A stretch of DNA of 64,000 bases. Origin: Spirosoma utsteinense. GTDB taxonomy: Bacteria > Bacteroidota > Bacteroidia > Cytophagales > Spirosomataceae. The stretch is taken from the NCBI RefSeq assembly GCF_014282275.1, contig NZ_VFIA01000001.1, forward strand, positions 62,001 through 126,000. Direction: 5' to 3'. This document shows positions 8,297-16,611 of this stretch, one piece after another (within the stretch, counting starts at the first letter, position 1; every line of letters begins with the position of its first letter). Position numbers and translations under genes: made by a program. A model generated the notes under the pieces. It worked only from the letters and a program-made list of their open reading frames with translations. It searched no databases and was not told the DNA's origin.

Positions 8297-8666
8297 TGAC
8301 CCGGACGACAACTTTTTCCACCAGTTCGTCATCGAGGAATCTGGCTTATGCAGCGAAGTTCGTATCGCTGAGAACGGTCCTGATGCACTTCGCTATCTGG
8401 TTCGAACGGATCAGCCCGACTACGACCGTCCCGATATTATTTTTCTGGATATCAACATGCCGGGCATGAATGGTTTCGAATTTCTCAAGCAGTACCATAC
8501 TCTGCCTGGTGAACAGAAAAGCCGACTGTTGCTACTGATGCTGACTACGTCGCTTAACCCGGGCGATCAGGAAAAGGCGGCTGCCTCAGGAGAAGTCAGT
8601 GGCTATTATACAAAGCCATTAACGAAGGCTATGCTTCAGGAACTGGTGAACCAATATTTTGTATGA
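8259..8666 (+). CDS. Single-domain response regulator (CheY-like)
   Basis: 135 residues, a receiver domain with no output domain. The acidic pocket is Asp12-Asp13, the phospho-acceptor is Asp64 in Phe-Leu-Asp-Ile-Asn-Met-Pro-Gly, the switch Thr is at about 96-97, and the conserved Lys119 lies in Thr-Lys-Pro. The gene starts inside the last 38 bases of the kinase gene, so the two are almost certainly translated together and form a cognate pair. The Asp-Pro-Asp-Asp-Asn-Phe-Phe stretch is typical of Rcp1-type regulators that pair with kinases of this kind. Without an output domain it presumably acts by protein contact or phosphorelay. Confidence 0.93.
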   Translation: MHKPIRCILLVDDDPDDNFFHQFVIEESGLCSEVRIAENGPDALRYLVRTDQPDYDRPDIIFLDINMPGMNGFEFLKQYHTLPGEQKSRLLLLMLTTSLNPGDQEKAAASGEVSGYYTKPLTKAMLQELVNQYFV

Positions 8667-8673
8667 ACACCCA

Positions 8674-9168
8674 ATGACTACTTGTTTTTCGTCGCCGGTC
8701 GGGTTGGTACGCATCACCGGGGATGAGGCTGGGGTGTCGGCCATTACGTGCCTGAACGAACCAGACCATCAGCCATTACCCACCAGCCCATTACCCGGCC
8801 CGGTTCAGCTCGCACTCCGTCAGCTTACGGCCTATTTTGACGGTAGCTGTCAGCGGTTCGACTTTCCCATGACTCCCGTTGGTACCGTCTTTCAACAACG
8901 GGTCTGGCAGGCGCTGCTGACCGTTCCATTTGGCGCAACGGTCTCGTACCTGGCCCTGTCGAGGCAGTTAGGGGATGAAAAAGCAATCCGGGCGGTGGCT
9001 GCGGCCAATGGCCGTAACCCCCTCGCTATCGTAATTCCCTGCCACCGCATCATCGGTTCCAACGGCTCGCTGACGGGTTATGCGGGTGGTCTATGGCGCA
9101 AACAATGGCTATTGGAACATGAAGGTGCGCTGCCGGGTGCGAAAACTGGCCAGATGAGCTTATTTTGA
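8674..9168 (+). CDS. ogt: Methylated-DNA-protein cysteine methyltransferase
   Basis: 164 residues from the ATG at 8674; an in-frame ATG at 8659 would overlap the previous gene and adds only five residues. The enzyme removes methyl or larger alkyl groups from O6 of guanine by transferring them to its own cysteine, a one-time repair reaction. The active-site motif Pro-Cys-His-Arg-Ile-Ile is present with Cys123, preceded by the DNA-binding helix-turn-helix around residues 85-120 and the Asn-Gly-Arg-Asn-Pro segment. The N-terminal domain is short, as in Ogt-type rather than Ada-type proteins. It follows the response regulator by seven bases and may share its transcript. Ogt and single-domain MGMT cannot be told apart with certainty. 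Confidence 0.93.
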   Translation: MTTCFSSPVGLVRITGDEAGVSAITCLNEPDHQPLPTSPLPGPVQLALRQLTAYFDGSCQRFDFPMTPVGTVFQQRVWQALLTVPFGATVSYLALSRQLGDEKAIRAVAAANGRNPLAIVIPCHRIIGSNGSLTGYAGGLWRKQWLLEHEGALPGAKTGQMSLF

Positions 9169-9240
9169 CCAATCATGATCCTGCTCGTTATTCGTGGAAC
9201 CCTGAGGATGGTCAGGCATCCATAAACCCCGAACGCATCT

Positions 9241-10272
9241 GTGAAAAACACCTTTTTATTTTTATTAGCGGTCGGCAGTCTTGCCGCCTGTGCCCCACGG
9301 TACCGGGGACCGGTTACGGATCATTTTAATGGTAAAAAATTTAGTAACCCCGCCATAACCGAACGGCCGTCGGGCAGTGTGCTGGAGTGGCTGTTACACC
9401 GCGACAAAGGGCCGTGGGCCGAACAACCCGATGCCTTCGTGGGTCCCCGGCCGGCAACCCGCGTTGAGGGCGACAGCCTGGTCGTGACCTTTATCAACCA
9501 TTCTTCCTTCCTGCTGCAAACGAATGGGCTCAATATCCTGACCGACCCCGTTTGGTCCGATCGTGTCGGGCCAACCTCCTGGCTGGGTATTAAGCGACGT
9601 CGTCCACCCGGACTTCGCTTCGATGAACTGCCACCTATCGATGTCGTGTTGTTGAGCCATTCCCATTACGATCACCTGGATCTGCCAACAATACGCAACC
9701 TGGTAAAAGCCCACAATCCGCTGGTTGTAACGCCACTTGGCGTATCCTACCTGCCGCGTCGGGTGGGTGCCCGCGTAGCCCGGGAACTCGACTGGAACGA
9801 CACCTTGCGGATCAGTGAGAAGTTAAGCCTGATCTGTACCGAGGCTCAGCATTTCAGCAACCGGGGACTTGGCGACAGAGATCGAACCCTCTGGGCGGGT
9901 TATCTGCTTCAAACAACGTATGGCACCATTTATTTCTGTGGCGACAGCGGCTACGGGCCGCATTTCAAACGGATAGGGGAGCAGGCCAACCGGTCAGTCG
10001 CGGGGCCGATCAAACTGGCGCTGCTGCCAATCGGTTCCTACCGCCCCGAGTGGTTTATGGCCCCCATTCACGTATCGCCGGCGAGTGCGGTACGGGCGCT
10101 GACAGACCTGAAAGCAGCGCAGGCGCTGGGTATCCATTTTGGTACCTTCCAGCAGGGTGATGATGGTTTGCTGGAGCCCGCCCGGGATTTGCGAAAGGCA
10201 CTGGACATCCAGGCCGTATCACCAAATCGCTTTCTGGTGCCTGAAGAAGGACGGCCAATGGTATTTAAATGA
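9241..10272 (+). CDS. Metallo-beta-lactamase-fold lipoprotein (UlaG / NAPE-PLD-like)
   Basis: 343 residues from a GTG start, chosen because it begins a clear lipoprotein signal with the lipidated Cys17 in Leu-Ala-Ala-Cys. The catalytic metal motif His140-Ser-His142-Tyr-Asp144-His145 is intact, and later histidines (Glu-Ala-Gln-His-Phe and the C-terminal His-Phe-Gly-Thr-Phe) complete a two-metal site. The pattern Asn-His-Ser-Ser-Phe-Leu-Leu-Gln and the Thr-Asp-Pro-Val-Trp motif match the branch holding UlaG-type lactonases and N-acyl-phosphatidylethanolamine phospholipase D. It would act on the periplasmic side, tethered to a membrane. The substrate is unknown; a phosphodiester or lactone is most likely. 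Confidence 0.85.
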   Translation: MKNTFLFLLAVGSLAACAPRYRGPVTDHFNGKKFSNPAITERPSGSVLEWLLHRDKGPWAEQPDAFVGPRPATRVEGDSLVVTFINHSSFLLQTNGLNILTDPVWSDRVGPTSWLGIKRRRPPGLRFDELPPIDVVLLSHSHYDHLDLPTIRNLVKAHNPLVVTPLGVSYLPRRVGARVARELDWNDTLRISEKLSLICTEAQHFSNRGLGDRDRTLWAGYLLQTTYGTIYFCGDSGYGPHFKRIGEQANRSVAGPIKLALLPIGSYRPEWFMAPIHVSPASAVRALTDLKAAQALGIHFGTFQQGDDGLLEPARDLRKALDIQAVSPNRFLVPEEGRPMVFK

Positions 10273-10338
10273 TCGAATCTTGTTTTCTTGTAGCTGGATT
10301 TCTACCTTGCTGTTGCTCCTATAAAAACGGCTATCGCT

Positions 10339-10818
10339 ATGCTTCCTTCCGTGTTGATACGTTCGCTGACCAATGCGCTCACTGCGTTGATAGCGCTGGT
10401 TTGCCTGAGTTTACTGCTGCTCGTTACGTCTTCATTTTTGTATACTAATCAGAAACCGATCCTAGCCAGTCAGGAAGAGGGAGCTGGTTTGCCGGTCATG
10501 CCAGGTCAAGCCGTTAAGATGACAGAACAGCAGGTACATGGCAAGCAGTTGTTTGAGAATAACTGTGCCCAATGCCACGCTAAAACAGAAGAGGTCATTG
10601 TTGGGCCAGGGCTACAAGGCGTTAGCAGCCGGGTACCTAATAAGGCCTGGCTGGTAACGTGGATACGTAATTCGCAGGCTGTAGTGTCATCGGGTGATGC
10701 GTACGGGGTAGCCCTGTATAACAAGTTCAATAAAATCTCGATGTCAAGCTTCCCCAACTTCACAGAGGCCGACATAAGCGCTATTCTGGCTTACGTCGAT
10801 GGGGGTTCCACAAAATGA
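10339..10818 (+). CDS. Membrane-anchored c-type cytochrome
   Basis: 159 residues. One uncleaved-looking hydrophobic helix at about 12-34 anchors the protein. The mature part has one haem-binding motif, Cys76-Ala-Gln-Cys79-His80, and a likely axial ligand Met135 in Ser-Met-Ser-Ser-Phe-Pro. The Gly-Pro-Gly-Leu-Gln-Gly-Val between them is the usual loop of class I cytochromes. It would carry electrons on the periplasmic side. No oxidase, reductase or haem-maturation gene is nearby, so its redox partner is not evident. The gene lies 66 bases after the lipoprotein gene, which may or may not mean co-transcription. Confidence 0.9.
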   Translation: MLPSVLIRSLTNALTALIALVCLSLLLLVTSSFLYTNQKPILASQEEGAGLPVMPGQAVKMTEQQVHGKQLFENNCAQCHAKTEEVIVGPGLQGVSSRVPNKAWLVTWIRNSQAVVSSGDAYGVALYNKFNKISMSSFPNFTEADISAILAYVDGGSTK

Positions 10819-10956
10819 AACGGTGTCAGACGAGCACGGCTGGTGTCCCTTATAAATTGATTTTTTGTTGCCTGCTACACTGATCCGGCAATAAAATACA
10901 GCGGCTCGATTGCTACAACTTACGGGCTTCATGAGCCACAATCCCAGCCTATTACT

Positions 10957-10964
10957 TACTTTTG
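10957..10964 (+). promoter_or_regulatory. Bacteroidota -7 box (TACTTTTG)
   Basis: An exact TAnnTTTG match. Transcription should begin near 10970, only a base or two from an ATG at 10969, which favours the next ATG at 10984 as the aminotransferase start. Confidence 0.5.
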
Positions 10965-10983
10965 CGGTATGGAAAAACCCGGT

Positions 10984-12225
10984 ATGGAAATACTGAAAAG
11001 TGATCGGCTTACACATCTAAAATACGATATCCGGGGGCCGGTCTACGAAAAAGCCCTCGAACTCGAAAGCCAGGGCTACAAAATCATTAGCCTTAACATT
11101 GGAAACCCAGCCACATTTGGCTTCGACGCGCCCGATGAGATTGTCCACGACATCATCCTGAACATCCGCAATGCGCAGGGCTATGCCGACTCGCGGGGTC
11201 TGTTTGCGGCCCGCAAAGCGGTGATGCATTACACGCAGAACATCGGCCTGCCGGGTGTAGCCATCAACGACATTTACATTGGCAATGGCGTGAGTGAGCT
11301 GATCATGCTGTCGATGCAGGCCTTGCTCAACGAAGGCGACGAAGTGCTTATCCCATCGCCCGACTACCCGCTATGGACCGCTTCGGTCGCGTTTTGCGGA
11401 GGTAAGCCGGTACATTATGCGTGCAACGAAGCCGACGACTGGAACCCCGATCTGGCTGACATGGAGCGAAAGATTACCCCCCGTACCCGCGCTATCGTTG
11501 TCATAAACCCAAACAACCCAACCGGTGCGGTGTACAAAAAATCAGTACTGGAAGGCATCGCTCAGCTGGCCGAACGCCATAAACTGATCGTGTTCTCCGA
11601 CGAGATCTATGACCGGATCCTGTATGACGGGGCCGTTCACTATCCTATCGCGAAACTGGTCAACGATACGCTTTGTATTACGATGGGTGGCTTGTCAAAG
11701 AACTACCGGGCGGCTGGTTTTCGGGGTGGCTGGCTGGTACTGAGTGGTGCACGGCACCGGGCCAAGTCCTATATCGAAGGGCTGACCCTGCTGGCATCCA
11801 TGCGGCTCTGTGCTAACGTGCCAACGCAGTATGCCATTCAAACGGCGCTGGGCGGTTATCAAAGTATCAACGACCTGGTTATTCCAACGGGCCGTCTCCA
11901 TAAACAGATCATGCTGGCCTACGAACGCATGGTGGCTATTCCGGGCGTTACCTGCAATAAACCGAAAGGGGCGTTGTACATCTTCCCGAAAATTGATCTC
12001 AACCAGTTTCGATTCGAGGACGACGACGACTTTGTTCTCAACCTCCTGATCGAGCAAAAAGTACTGGTCGTAGCCGGTAGTGGATTTAATTACACCACCA
12101 ATGACCATTTCCGTATCGTTTGCCTTCCTAATGTCGACGAACTGACGGTAGCCCTGGACCGAATCGAAGCGTTTCTGGAAAGTCGGCGTATTCACCATCC
12201 TGAACTGGCTGTTTCAACCCAGTAA
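10984..12225 (+). CDS. alaA: Pyridoxal-phosphate aminotransferase, AlaA type
   Basis: 413 residues from the ATG at 10984; an ATG at 10969 is in frame but sits almost on the predicted transcription start. It is a fold-type I aminotransferase. Key residues are seen in order: the Asn-Pro-Asn-Asn-Pro-Thr-Gly cofactor loop (about 175-181), Asp206 that pairs with the pyridine nitrogen, Tyr209, the Schiff-base Lys239 in Leu-Ser-Lys-Asn, and an Arg-Gly-Gly-Trp that holds phosphate. The N-terminal Asp-Ile-Arg-Gly-Pro-Val segment and the Arg-Leu-Cys-Ala-Asn-Val-Pro stretch are typical of AlaA/AlaT, which make alanine from pyruvate and glutamate. It converges on rpiB with only six bases between stop codons. 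The exact amino-donor range is inferred. Confidence 0.87.
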   Translation: MEILKSDRLTHLKYDIRGPVYEKALELESQGYKIISLNIGNPATFGFDAPDEIVHDIILNIRNAQGYADSRGLFAARKAVMHYTQNIGLPGVAINDIYIGNGVSELIMLSMQALLNEGDEVLIPSPDYPLWTASVAFCGGKPVHYACNEADDWNPDLADMERKITPRTRAIVVINPNNPTGAVYKKSVLEGIAQLAERHKLIVFSDEIYDRILYDGAVHYPIAKLVNDTLCITMGGLSKNYRAAGFRGGWLVLSGARHRAKSYIEGLTLLASMRLCANVPTQYAIQTALGGYQSINDLVIPTGRLHKQIMLAYERMVAIPGVTCNKPKGALYIFPKIDLNQFRFEDDDDFVLNLLIEQKVLVVAGSGFNYTTNDHFRIVCLPNVDELTVALDRIEAFLESRRIHHPELAVSTQ

Positions 12226-12231
12226 ACGATA

Positions 12232-12666
12232 TCAGCACATCATTTTGTCGACCCGGCGCTGATGCCGTCCACCTTCGAAGGCTGTTGTTAGAAACAGGTG
12301 GACGGCCTGTAGGGCGTCTTCGAGAGAAATAAACCGTTCGGGCAGGCACAACACGTTGGCGTCGTTATGTTGCCGGGTTAGTTCGGCAACGGCGGGTTGC
12401 CACACCAGGGCGGCCCGGATGCCCTGGTGCTTATTGGCGGTCATGGAGACGCCTTCCCCACTACCACAAACCAGGATGCCCCGGCTGGCCTGGCCGCTCT
12501 CTACGGCCAGCGCAACCGGGTGCGCAAAATCAGCATAATCAGCTGAATCGGGCGAGTATGTGCCAAAATCAGTGACCGGATAGCCGTTTGCTTCTAACCA
12601 ATTTTTGATGTGTTCTTTGTAAGCAAAGCCGGCATGGTCTGCGCCGATGGCGATAGGGTGGGGCAT
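12232..12666 (-). CDS. rpiB: Ribose-5-phosphate isomerase B
   Basis: 144 residues, the usual RpiB/LacAB length. It interconverts ribose 5-phosphate and ribulose 5-phosphate in the non-oxidative pentose phosphate pathway, in the cytoplasm. The N-terminal Gly-Ala-Asp-His-Ala-Gly-Phe motif (8-14) and the catalytic Cys67 in Val-Cys-Gly-Ser-Gly-Glu-Gly are intact, followed by the anion-hole Asn-Lys-His and the Arg-His-Asn-Asp-Ala-Asn-Val segment that binds phosphate. The C-terminus contains the expected Phe-Glu-Gly-Gly-Arg-His-Gln-Arg-Arg. It is transcribed alone on the minus strand. Confidence 0.95.
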   Translation of the reverse strand: MPHPIAIGADHAGFAYKEHIKNWLEANGYPVTDFGTYSPDSADYADFAHPVALAVESGQASRGILVCGSGEGVSMTANKHQGIRAALVWQPAVAELTRQHNDANVLCLPERFISLEDALQAVHLFLTTAFEGGRHQRRVDKMMC

Positions 12667-12745
12667 GATGGATTGAAAAAAATCAAAAACGTTTTTGCAA
12701 AATTATTCGTTATTGTATTCCGCCCGGAGAAAACTTCTGATTGTT

Positions 12746-12838
12746 ATGGCTGATTTTCGTAACTATACCTCCCACCAGGCGGAACATTTTTTCATCAACA
12801 AAGTGAGTACACATCGCACCCACTGCCTTTTTTATTAG
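12746..12838 (+). CDS. Possible small ORF, 30 residues
   Basis: An ATG-started frame with a soluble, histidine-rich product ending ten bases before the LOG-family gene. It has no recognisable domain or signal peptide. It could be a leader peptide or simply part of the LOG-gene 5-prime region; the evidence is only its position. Confidence 0.15.
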   Translation: MADFRNYTSHQAEHFFINKVSTHRTHCLFY

Positions 12839-12848
12839 AATCAGTTAC

Positions 12849-13649
12849 ATGGAAGCAACAAAAGAAAATGTTCAACGCTCTGATACGCAGAGCACCGAAC
12901 GGATTGCCCAGGATTTATCTAAGCGCGACGAGTTACTGCTGACCCCCGACGAACAGCGCATAAAAGACGCGTTTCAGGATCACAACTGGAATGAAATCAA
13001 AACCGCCGATTCGTGGGTGATATTCAAGGTTATGGCCGAGTTTGTGGAAGGCTTCGACAAACTGGCTAAAATTGGTCCCTGCGTGTCTATTTTCGGGTCG
13101 GCCCGTACCAAACCCGACAATCCCTACTATACAATGACCGAAGAGATAGCGGCCAAACTGGTCCGGCACGGTTACGGTGTTATTACGGGTGGCGGACCGG
13201 GCATCATGGAAGCCGGTAATAAAGGGGCGTTCGAACAGGGCGGTAAATCGGTTGGGCTAAACATCACCCTGCCGTTCGAGCAGCATAGCAACATCTACAT
13301 AGACCCGGATAAGAGCATCAACTTCGACTTTTTCTTTGTGCGGAAGGTGATGTTCGTCAAGTACGCCCAGGGTTTCGTTGTGATGCCCGGTGGTATGGGA
13401 ACACTCGATGAGTTGTTCGAAGCCATAACCCTGATTCAAACCCGGAAAATTGCCCGCTTCCCGATCGTACTTGTCGGTCGTAGTTACTGGCAGGGGCTCA
13501 TTGACTGGATTACCGACGTGATGCTGGGTCAGGAGCACAACATCAATCCTGAGGACATGAAGCTCATCAGTATTGTCGATACCCCAACCGATGCGGTTAA
13601 AGTGATCGATGATTTCTACAGCAAGTATTTACTGAAGCCCAATTTTTGA
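12849..13649 (+). CDS. LOG-family Rossmann-fold protein (TIGR00730 type)
   Basis: 266 residues. The Rossmann-type core carries both family signatures: Gly-Gly-Gly-Pro-Gly-Ile-Met-Glu-Ala (114-122) and Pro-Gly-Gly-Met-Gly-Thr-Leu-Asp-Glu-Leu-Phe-Glu (180-191). Family members cleave cytokinin riboside monophosphates or act as nucleotide 5-monophosphate phosphoribohydrolases; they were long mis-named lysine decarboxylases. The first 60 residues are a charged extension beyond the short LOG proteins, a feature of the longer type II group. It converges with dnaB, 31 bases between stop codons. The physiological substrate is probably a nucleoside monophosphate. Confidence 0.9.
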   Translation: MEATKENVQRSDTQSTERIAQDLSKRDELLLTPDEQRIKDAFQDHNWNEIKTADSWVIFKVMAEFVEGFDKLAKIGPCVSIFGSARTKPDNPYYTMTEEIAAKLVRHGYGVITGGGPGIMEAGNKGAFEQGGKSVGLNITLPFEQHSNIYIDPDKSINFDFFFVRKVMFVKYAQGFVVMPGGMGTLDELFEAITLIQTRKIARFPIVLVGRSYWQGLIDWITDVMLGQEHNINPEDMKLISIVDTPTDAVKVIDDFYSKYLLKPNF

Positions 13650-13680
13650 TGTACGACTGAACCGCTGGTTCGTTGGTAGG

Positions 13681-15288
13681 TCAAAACGGCGTTTCCTGAC
13701 TTGGATCGGCGTTGCCGAAGTTGGAGAGGTTGTTGGCTTTGCTCTTAAAGACGCTGCCAGCCGATGGCGGGCCACCCGCGTCGCCGGGCCGGTCGAAGCT
13801 GCTGAGTCCGTTCACGTCAGGGGAAAATCCCTGCGTAGCTACAGGCTCGAAGTAAGAATCCAGGTCGCAGAACTTGGTGAATTTGTTGATAAACCGGAGT
13901 TGGATCGTATCAAGCGCACCACTCCGGTTTTTGGCTATAATCACCTCACCGACACCCAGCGTCGAGTTGCCGTTTTCATCCTGCGTAATGTTGTAGTATT
14001 CAGGGCGGTAGAGAAAGCAGACCATGTCGGCATCCTGCTCGATAGATCCCGATTCACGTAAGTCGGAAAGTTGCGGTTTCTTGTCGCCACCCCGTGTTTC
14101 AACGGCCCGGCTCAACTGCGACAGGGCAATGACCGGTACGTTCAATTCCTTGGCCAGGTTCTTCAGCGCCCGCGAAATGGACGCAATTTCCTGTTCGCGG
14201 TTGCCGCCGGCCCGTCCACCCGACGTATCACCCGACATCAGCTGGAGGTAGTCGATCACGACCATCTGAATATCGTGCTGGGCTTTCAGGCGACGACACT
14301 TGGCCCGTAGTTCCAGAATGGATAGGGCAGGGGTATCGTCGATGAAAATAGGTGCTTCCGTCAGCCGCTGAATCTTGTGGTGTAACTGGGTCCATTCATG
14401 CGGGGCCAGCGTTCCTTTCCGGATTTTCTCGGAATCGATCTCCGCTTCGGCCGATATAAGTCGGTTAACCAGCTGCACGGACGACATCTCCAGCGAGAAA
14501 ATAGCGACCGCCTTGCCATGGTCAACAGCCGCATTGCGCAGGGCACTAACGACAAATGCTGTTTTACCCATGGCGGGTCGGGCAGCGAGGATAATCAGTT
14601 CGGTAGGCTGCCAGCCCGATGTTACCCGGTCGAGATTGGTGAATCCCGATGGTACGCCCGTCAGACCTTCCTGATTTTTCTTGGTCTCTAGTTCATTCAG
14701 CGCCATCCGGACGATGGTGCTCATATCGGCATAATTCTTCTTGATGTTCGATTCTGAAATCTTGAAGAGCGATTGTTCGGTGCGGTCGAGGAGTTCGAAT
14801 ACGTCGGTTGTATCCTCGTAGGCATCGCGCAGGATCGTAGACGACATGGCGATGAGTGCCCGTTTGAGGGCCTGCTCCGAAACGATCCGGGCGTGGTACT
14901 CAATATTGGCCGCCGAGTTGACGCGGAAGGTCAGTTCAGACACGAAACCACCGCCCCCAACGAGTTCGATTTCACCTGTCTTGCGCAGCTGCTGCGTTAC
15001 GGTGAGCAGGTCGATGGGGTCAGAATTACCAAAAAGCGTCAGAATAGCATTGTATATACGCTGGTGAGCTTCTTTGTAAAACGTTTCGGGTTTGAGGATA
15101 TCGACAACCGACGAGAGGGCATCTTTTTCGATCATCAACGCACCCAATACCGCTTCTTCGAGGTCAAGTGCCTGGGGGGGCAGTTTACCCAGGCCCGTAT
15201 CGAGCCAATGGTTACCTGCCTGCTGACGACCACCGGCAAAAGCCGACGGTTTACGAAGATGTTGATTGGGGCGTGCGTTGTTCTCCAT
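13681..15288 (-). CDS. dnaB: Replicative DNA helicase DnaB
   Basis: 535 residues. The N-terminal helical domain spans about 38-190 and begins with Leu-Glu-Glu-Ala-Val-Leu-Gly-Ala. The RecA-type motor follows, with Walker A Ala-Arg-Pro-Ala-Met-Gly-Lys-Thr-Ala (235-243), Walker B around Val-Val-Ile-Asp-Tyr-Leu-Gln-Leu, and the arginine-finger region near Leu-Ser-Gln-Leu-Ser-Arg-Ala-Val-Glu. No intein is inserted. A low-complexity tail of about 40 residues ends the protein. It unwinds the lagging-strand template as a hexamer at the replication fork. The gene is monocistronic and diverges from phoH across about 360 bases. Confidence 0.97.
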   Translation of the reverse strand: MENNARPNQHLRKPSAFAGGRQQAGNHWLDTGLGKLPPQALDLEEAVLGALMIEKDALSSVVDILKPETFYKEAHQRIYNAILTLFGNSDPIDLLTVTQQLRKTGEIELVGGGGFVSELTFRVNSAANIEYHARIVSEQALKRALIAMSSTILRDAYEDTTDVFELLDRTEQSLFKISESNIKKNYADMSTIVRMALNELETKKNQEGLTGVPSGFTNLDRVTSGWQPTELIILAARPAMGKTAFVVSALRNAAVDHGKAVAIFSLEMSSVQLVNRLISAEAEIDSEKIRKGTLAPHEWTQLHHKIQRLTEAPIFIDDTPALSILELRAKCRRLKAQHDIQMVVIDYLQLMSGDTSGGRAGGNREQEIASISRALKNLAKELNVPVIALSQLSRAVETRGGDKKPQLSDLRESGSIEQDADMVCFLYRPEYYNITQDENGNSTLGVGEVIIAKNRSGALDTIQLRFINKFTKFCDLDSYFEPVATQGFSPDVNGLSSFDRPGDAGGPPSAGSVFKSKANNLSNFGNADPSQETPF

Positions 15289-15588
15289 GTCTTAACTTAC
15301 TGCAAGTTTACGCATTCCCTGCCCCATAAGGCAAGCCGCTACCCGTTGACCTTTGTTTGTAAAGCGCTCTGTCTGGCCGTAACATTCTGGTAATGTTATG
15401 CCTAGGGCTCAGAAAATAAATCGCTTTTTTTAAGCAACGAACGGGCAGTGGGTTCGCGTACATACGCTGGAGAGATATAGATGTCTGTACGTCAGCAAGA
15501 TACTGATTTGTCAACATAAAACGACGGTTTTGTACTAAAGTTTTTTCGTCGATAAGAATTCTGCGGAAGCGAATAAATTTTCGCTAGT
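15289..15588. other. Divergent promoter region between dnaB and phoH
   Basis: About 300 bases without a gene. A 7-bp inverted repeat (15380-15386 with 15392-15398, five-base loop) may be an operator or a weak hairpin upstream of dnaB. The phoH promoter lies at its right edge. Nothing else stands out. Confidence 0.5.
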
Positions 15589-15593
15589 ATGTG

Positions 15594-15623
15594 TTGTAGA
15601 AGCAAAGAAATCGCTTACTTTTC
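15594..15623 (+). promoter_or_regulatory. Candidate phoH promoter
   Basis: TTG at 15594-15596 and TACTTTTC at 15616-15623 are separated by 19 bases, matching the Bacteroidota spacing with one mismatch in the -7 box. Transcription from here would start near 15630, so the ATG at 15589 would be upstream of the transcript. Confidence 0.4.
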
Positions 15624-15651
15624 GGAATCACACTTTAACGCAATTCATCGT

Positions 15652-16611
15652 TTGGTCGAAAAAGTCATCACCCTCGACAATGTCTCGCTCATTGATTTTC
15701 TGGGCGTAGAAAACCACAATATCAAAGAAGTGGCGGCTGCATTTCCCATGAGTAAAATCATTTCACGGGGGAATGAGATACGCATAAAAGGGACTACCCC
15801 CGAAATCAGCCGGATCAGTGACATCCTTGATTCGCTGATGGAACACTACCAGCGGTATGGGAAAGTTACCCACGAAAATGTACAGAGCTACCTGAGTAAT
15901 GGTGGTTTTACAACCAGTGGTTCTACCCCGCCTGTACCCCCCAACGACAACGAAGTGCTTGTATACGGCACCCGTGGCGTAGTGGTGCGTGCCAAGACCG
16001 ATAACCAGAAACGGTTGGTCGAAGCCGCTGAGAAGTATGATCTGGTGTTCGCTGTTGGGCCAGCTGGTACGGGTAAAACCTATACCGCCGTGGCCATTGC
16101 TGTGCGGGCACTGAAAAACAAGGAGGTAAAAAAAATCATTATTACCCGGCCTGCGGTGGAAGCAGGCGAAAACCTGGGCTTCCTGCCGGGCGATCTGAAG
16201 GAGAAAATCGACCCCTACCTTCGCCCTATCTACGATGCCCTCGATGATATGATCCCGGCTGAAAAGCTGAAGTTCTACACCGAGAACCGCATTATTGAAA
16301 TTGCCCCGCTGGCTTACATGCGCGGTAGGACGCTGAACAACGCGTTTATCCTGCTCGATGAAGCCCAGAATACGACGCCCATGCAGATGAAGATGTTTCT
16401 GACCCGTATGGGCCCTACGTCGAAGGCGATCATCACCGGCGACCGCTCGCAGATCGATTTGCCGAATAAGCAGAAGTCGGGCCTTGTCGAATCGGTCGAG
16501 ATATTGAAGAATATAAAAGGCATATCGTTTGTCGAACTCGATGGACGGGACGTTGTGCGGCACCGGCTCGTGCGGGAGATTATTACGGCGTATGAAGATG
16601 CAGGTCAGTAA
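15652..16611 (+). CDS. phoH: PhoH-family ATPase
   Basis: 319 residues from a TTG at 15652. This start matches the usual Val-Glu-Lys-Val-Ile-Thr-Leu beginning of Bacteroidota homologues and fits the promoter; an ATG at 15589 would add 21 residues of unlikely sequence. An N-terminal KH-like region (about 1-85) precedes the P-loop ATPase with Walker A Gly-Pro-Ala-Gly-Thr-Gly-Lys-Thr (136-143) and Walker B Leu-Leu-Asp-Glu-Ala-Gln-Asn. The Gly-Phe-Leu-Pro-Gly-Asp-Leu segment is diagnostic for PhoH. It is a cytoplasmic ATPase tied to RNA metabolism; the exact role is not fixed. Its last 20 bases overlap the start of the protease gene. Confidence 0.92.
   Translation: MVEKVITLDNVSLIDFLGVENHNIKEVAAAFPMSKIISRGNEIRIKGTTPEISRISDILDSLMEHYQRYGKVTHENVQSYLSNGGFTTSGSTPPVPPNDNEVLVYGTRGVVVRAKTDNQKRLVEAAEKYDLVFAVGPAGTGKTYTAVAIAVRALKNKEVKKIIITRPAVEAGENLGFLPGDLKEKIDPYLRPIYDALDDMIPAEKLKFYTENRIIEIAPLAYMRGRTLNNAFILLDEAQNTTPMQMKMFLTRMGPTSKAIITGDRSQIDLPNKQKSGLVESVEILKNIKGISFVELDGRDVVRHRLVREIITAYEDAGQ

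Noticed and set aside
15380..15398. Inverted repeat as a dnaB terminator or origin element
   Set aside because: The stem is only 7 bp, has no T-run and no DnaA-box cluster around it.
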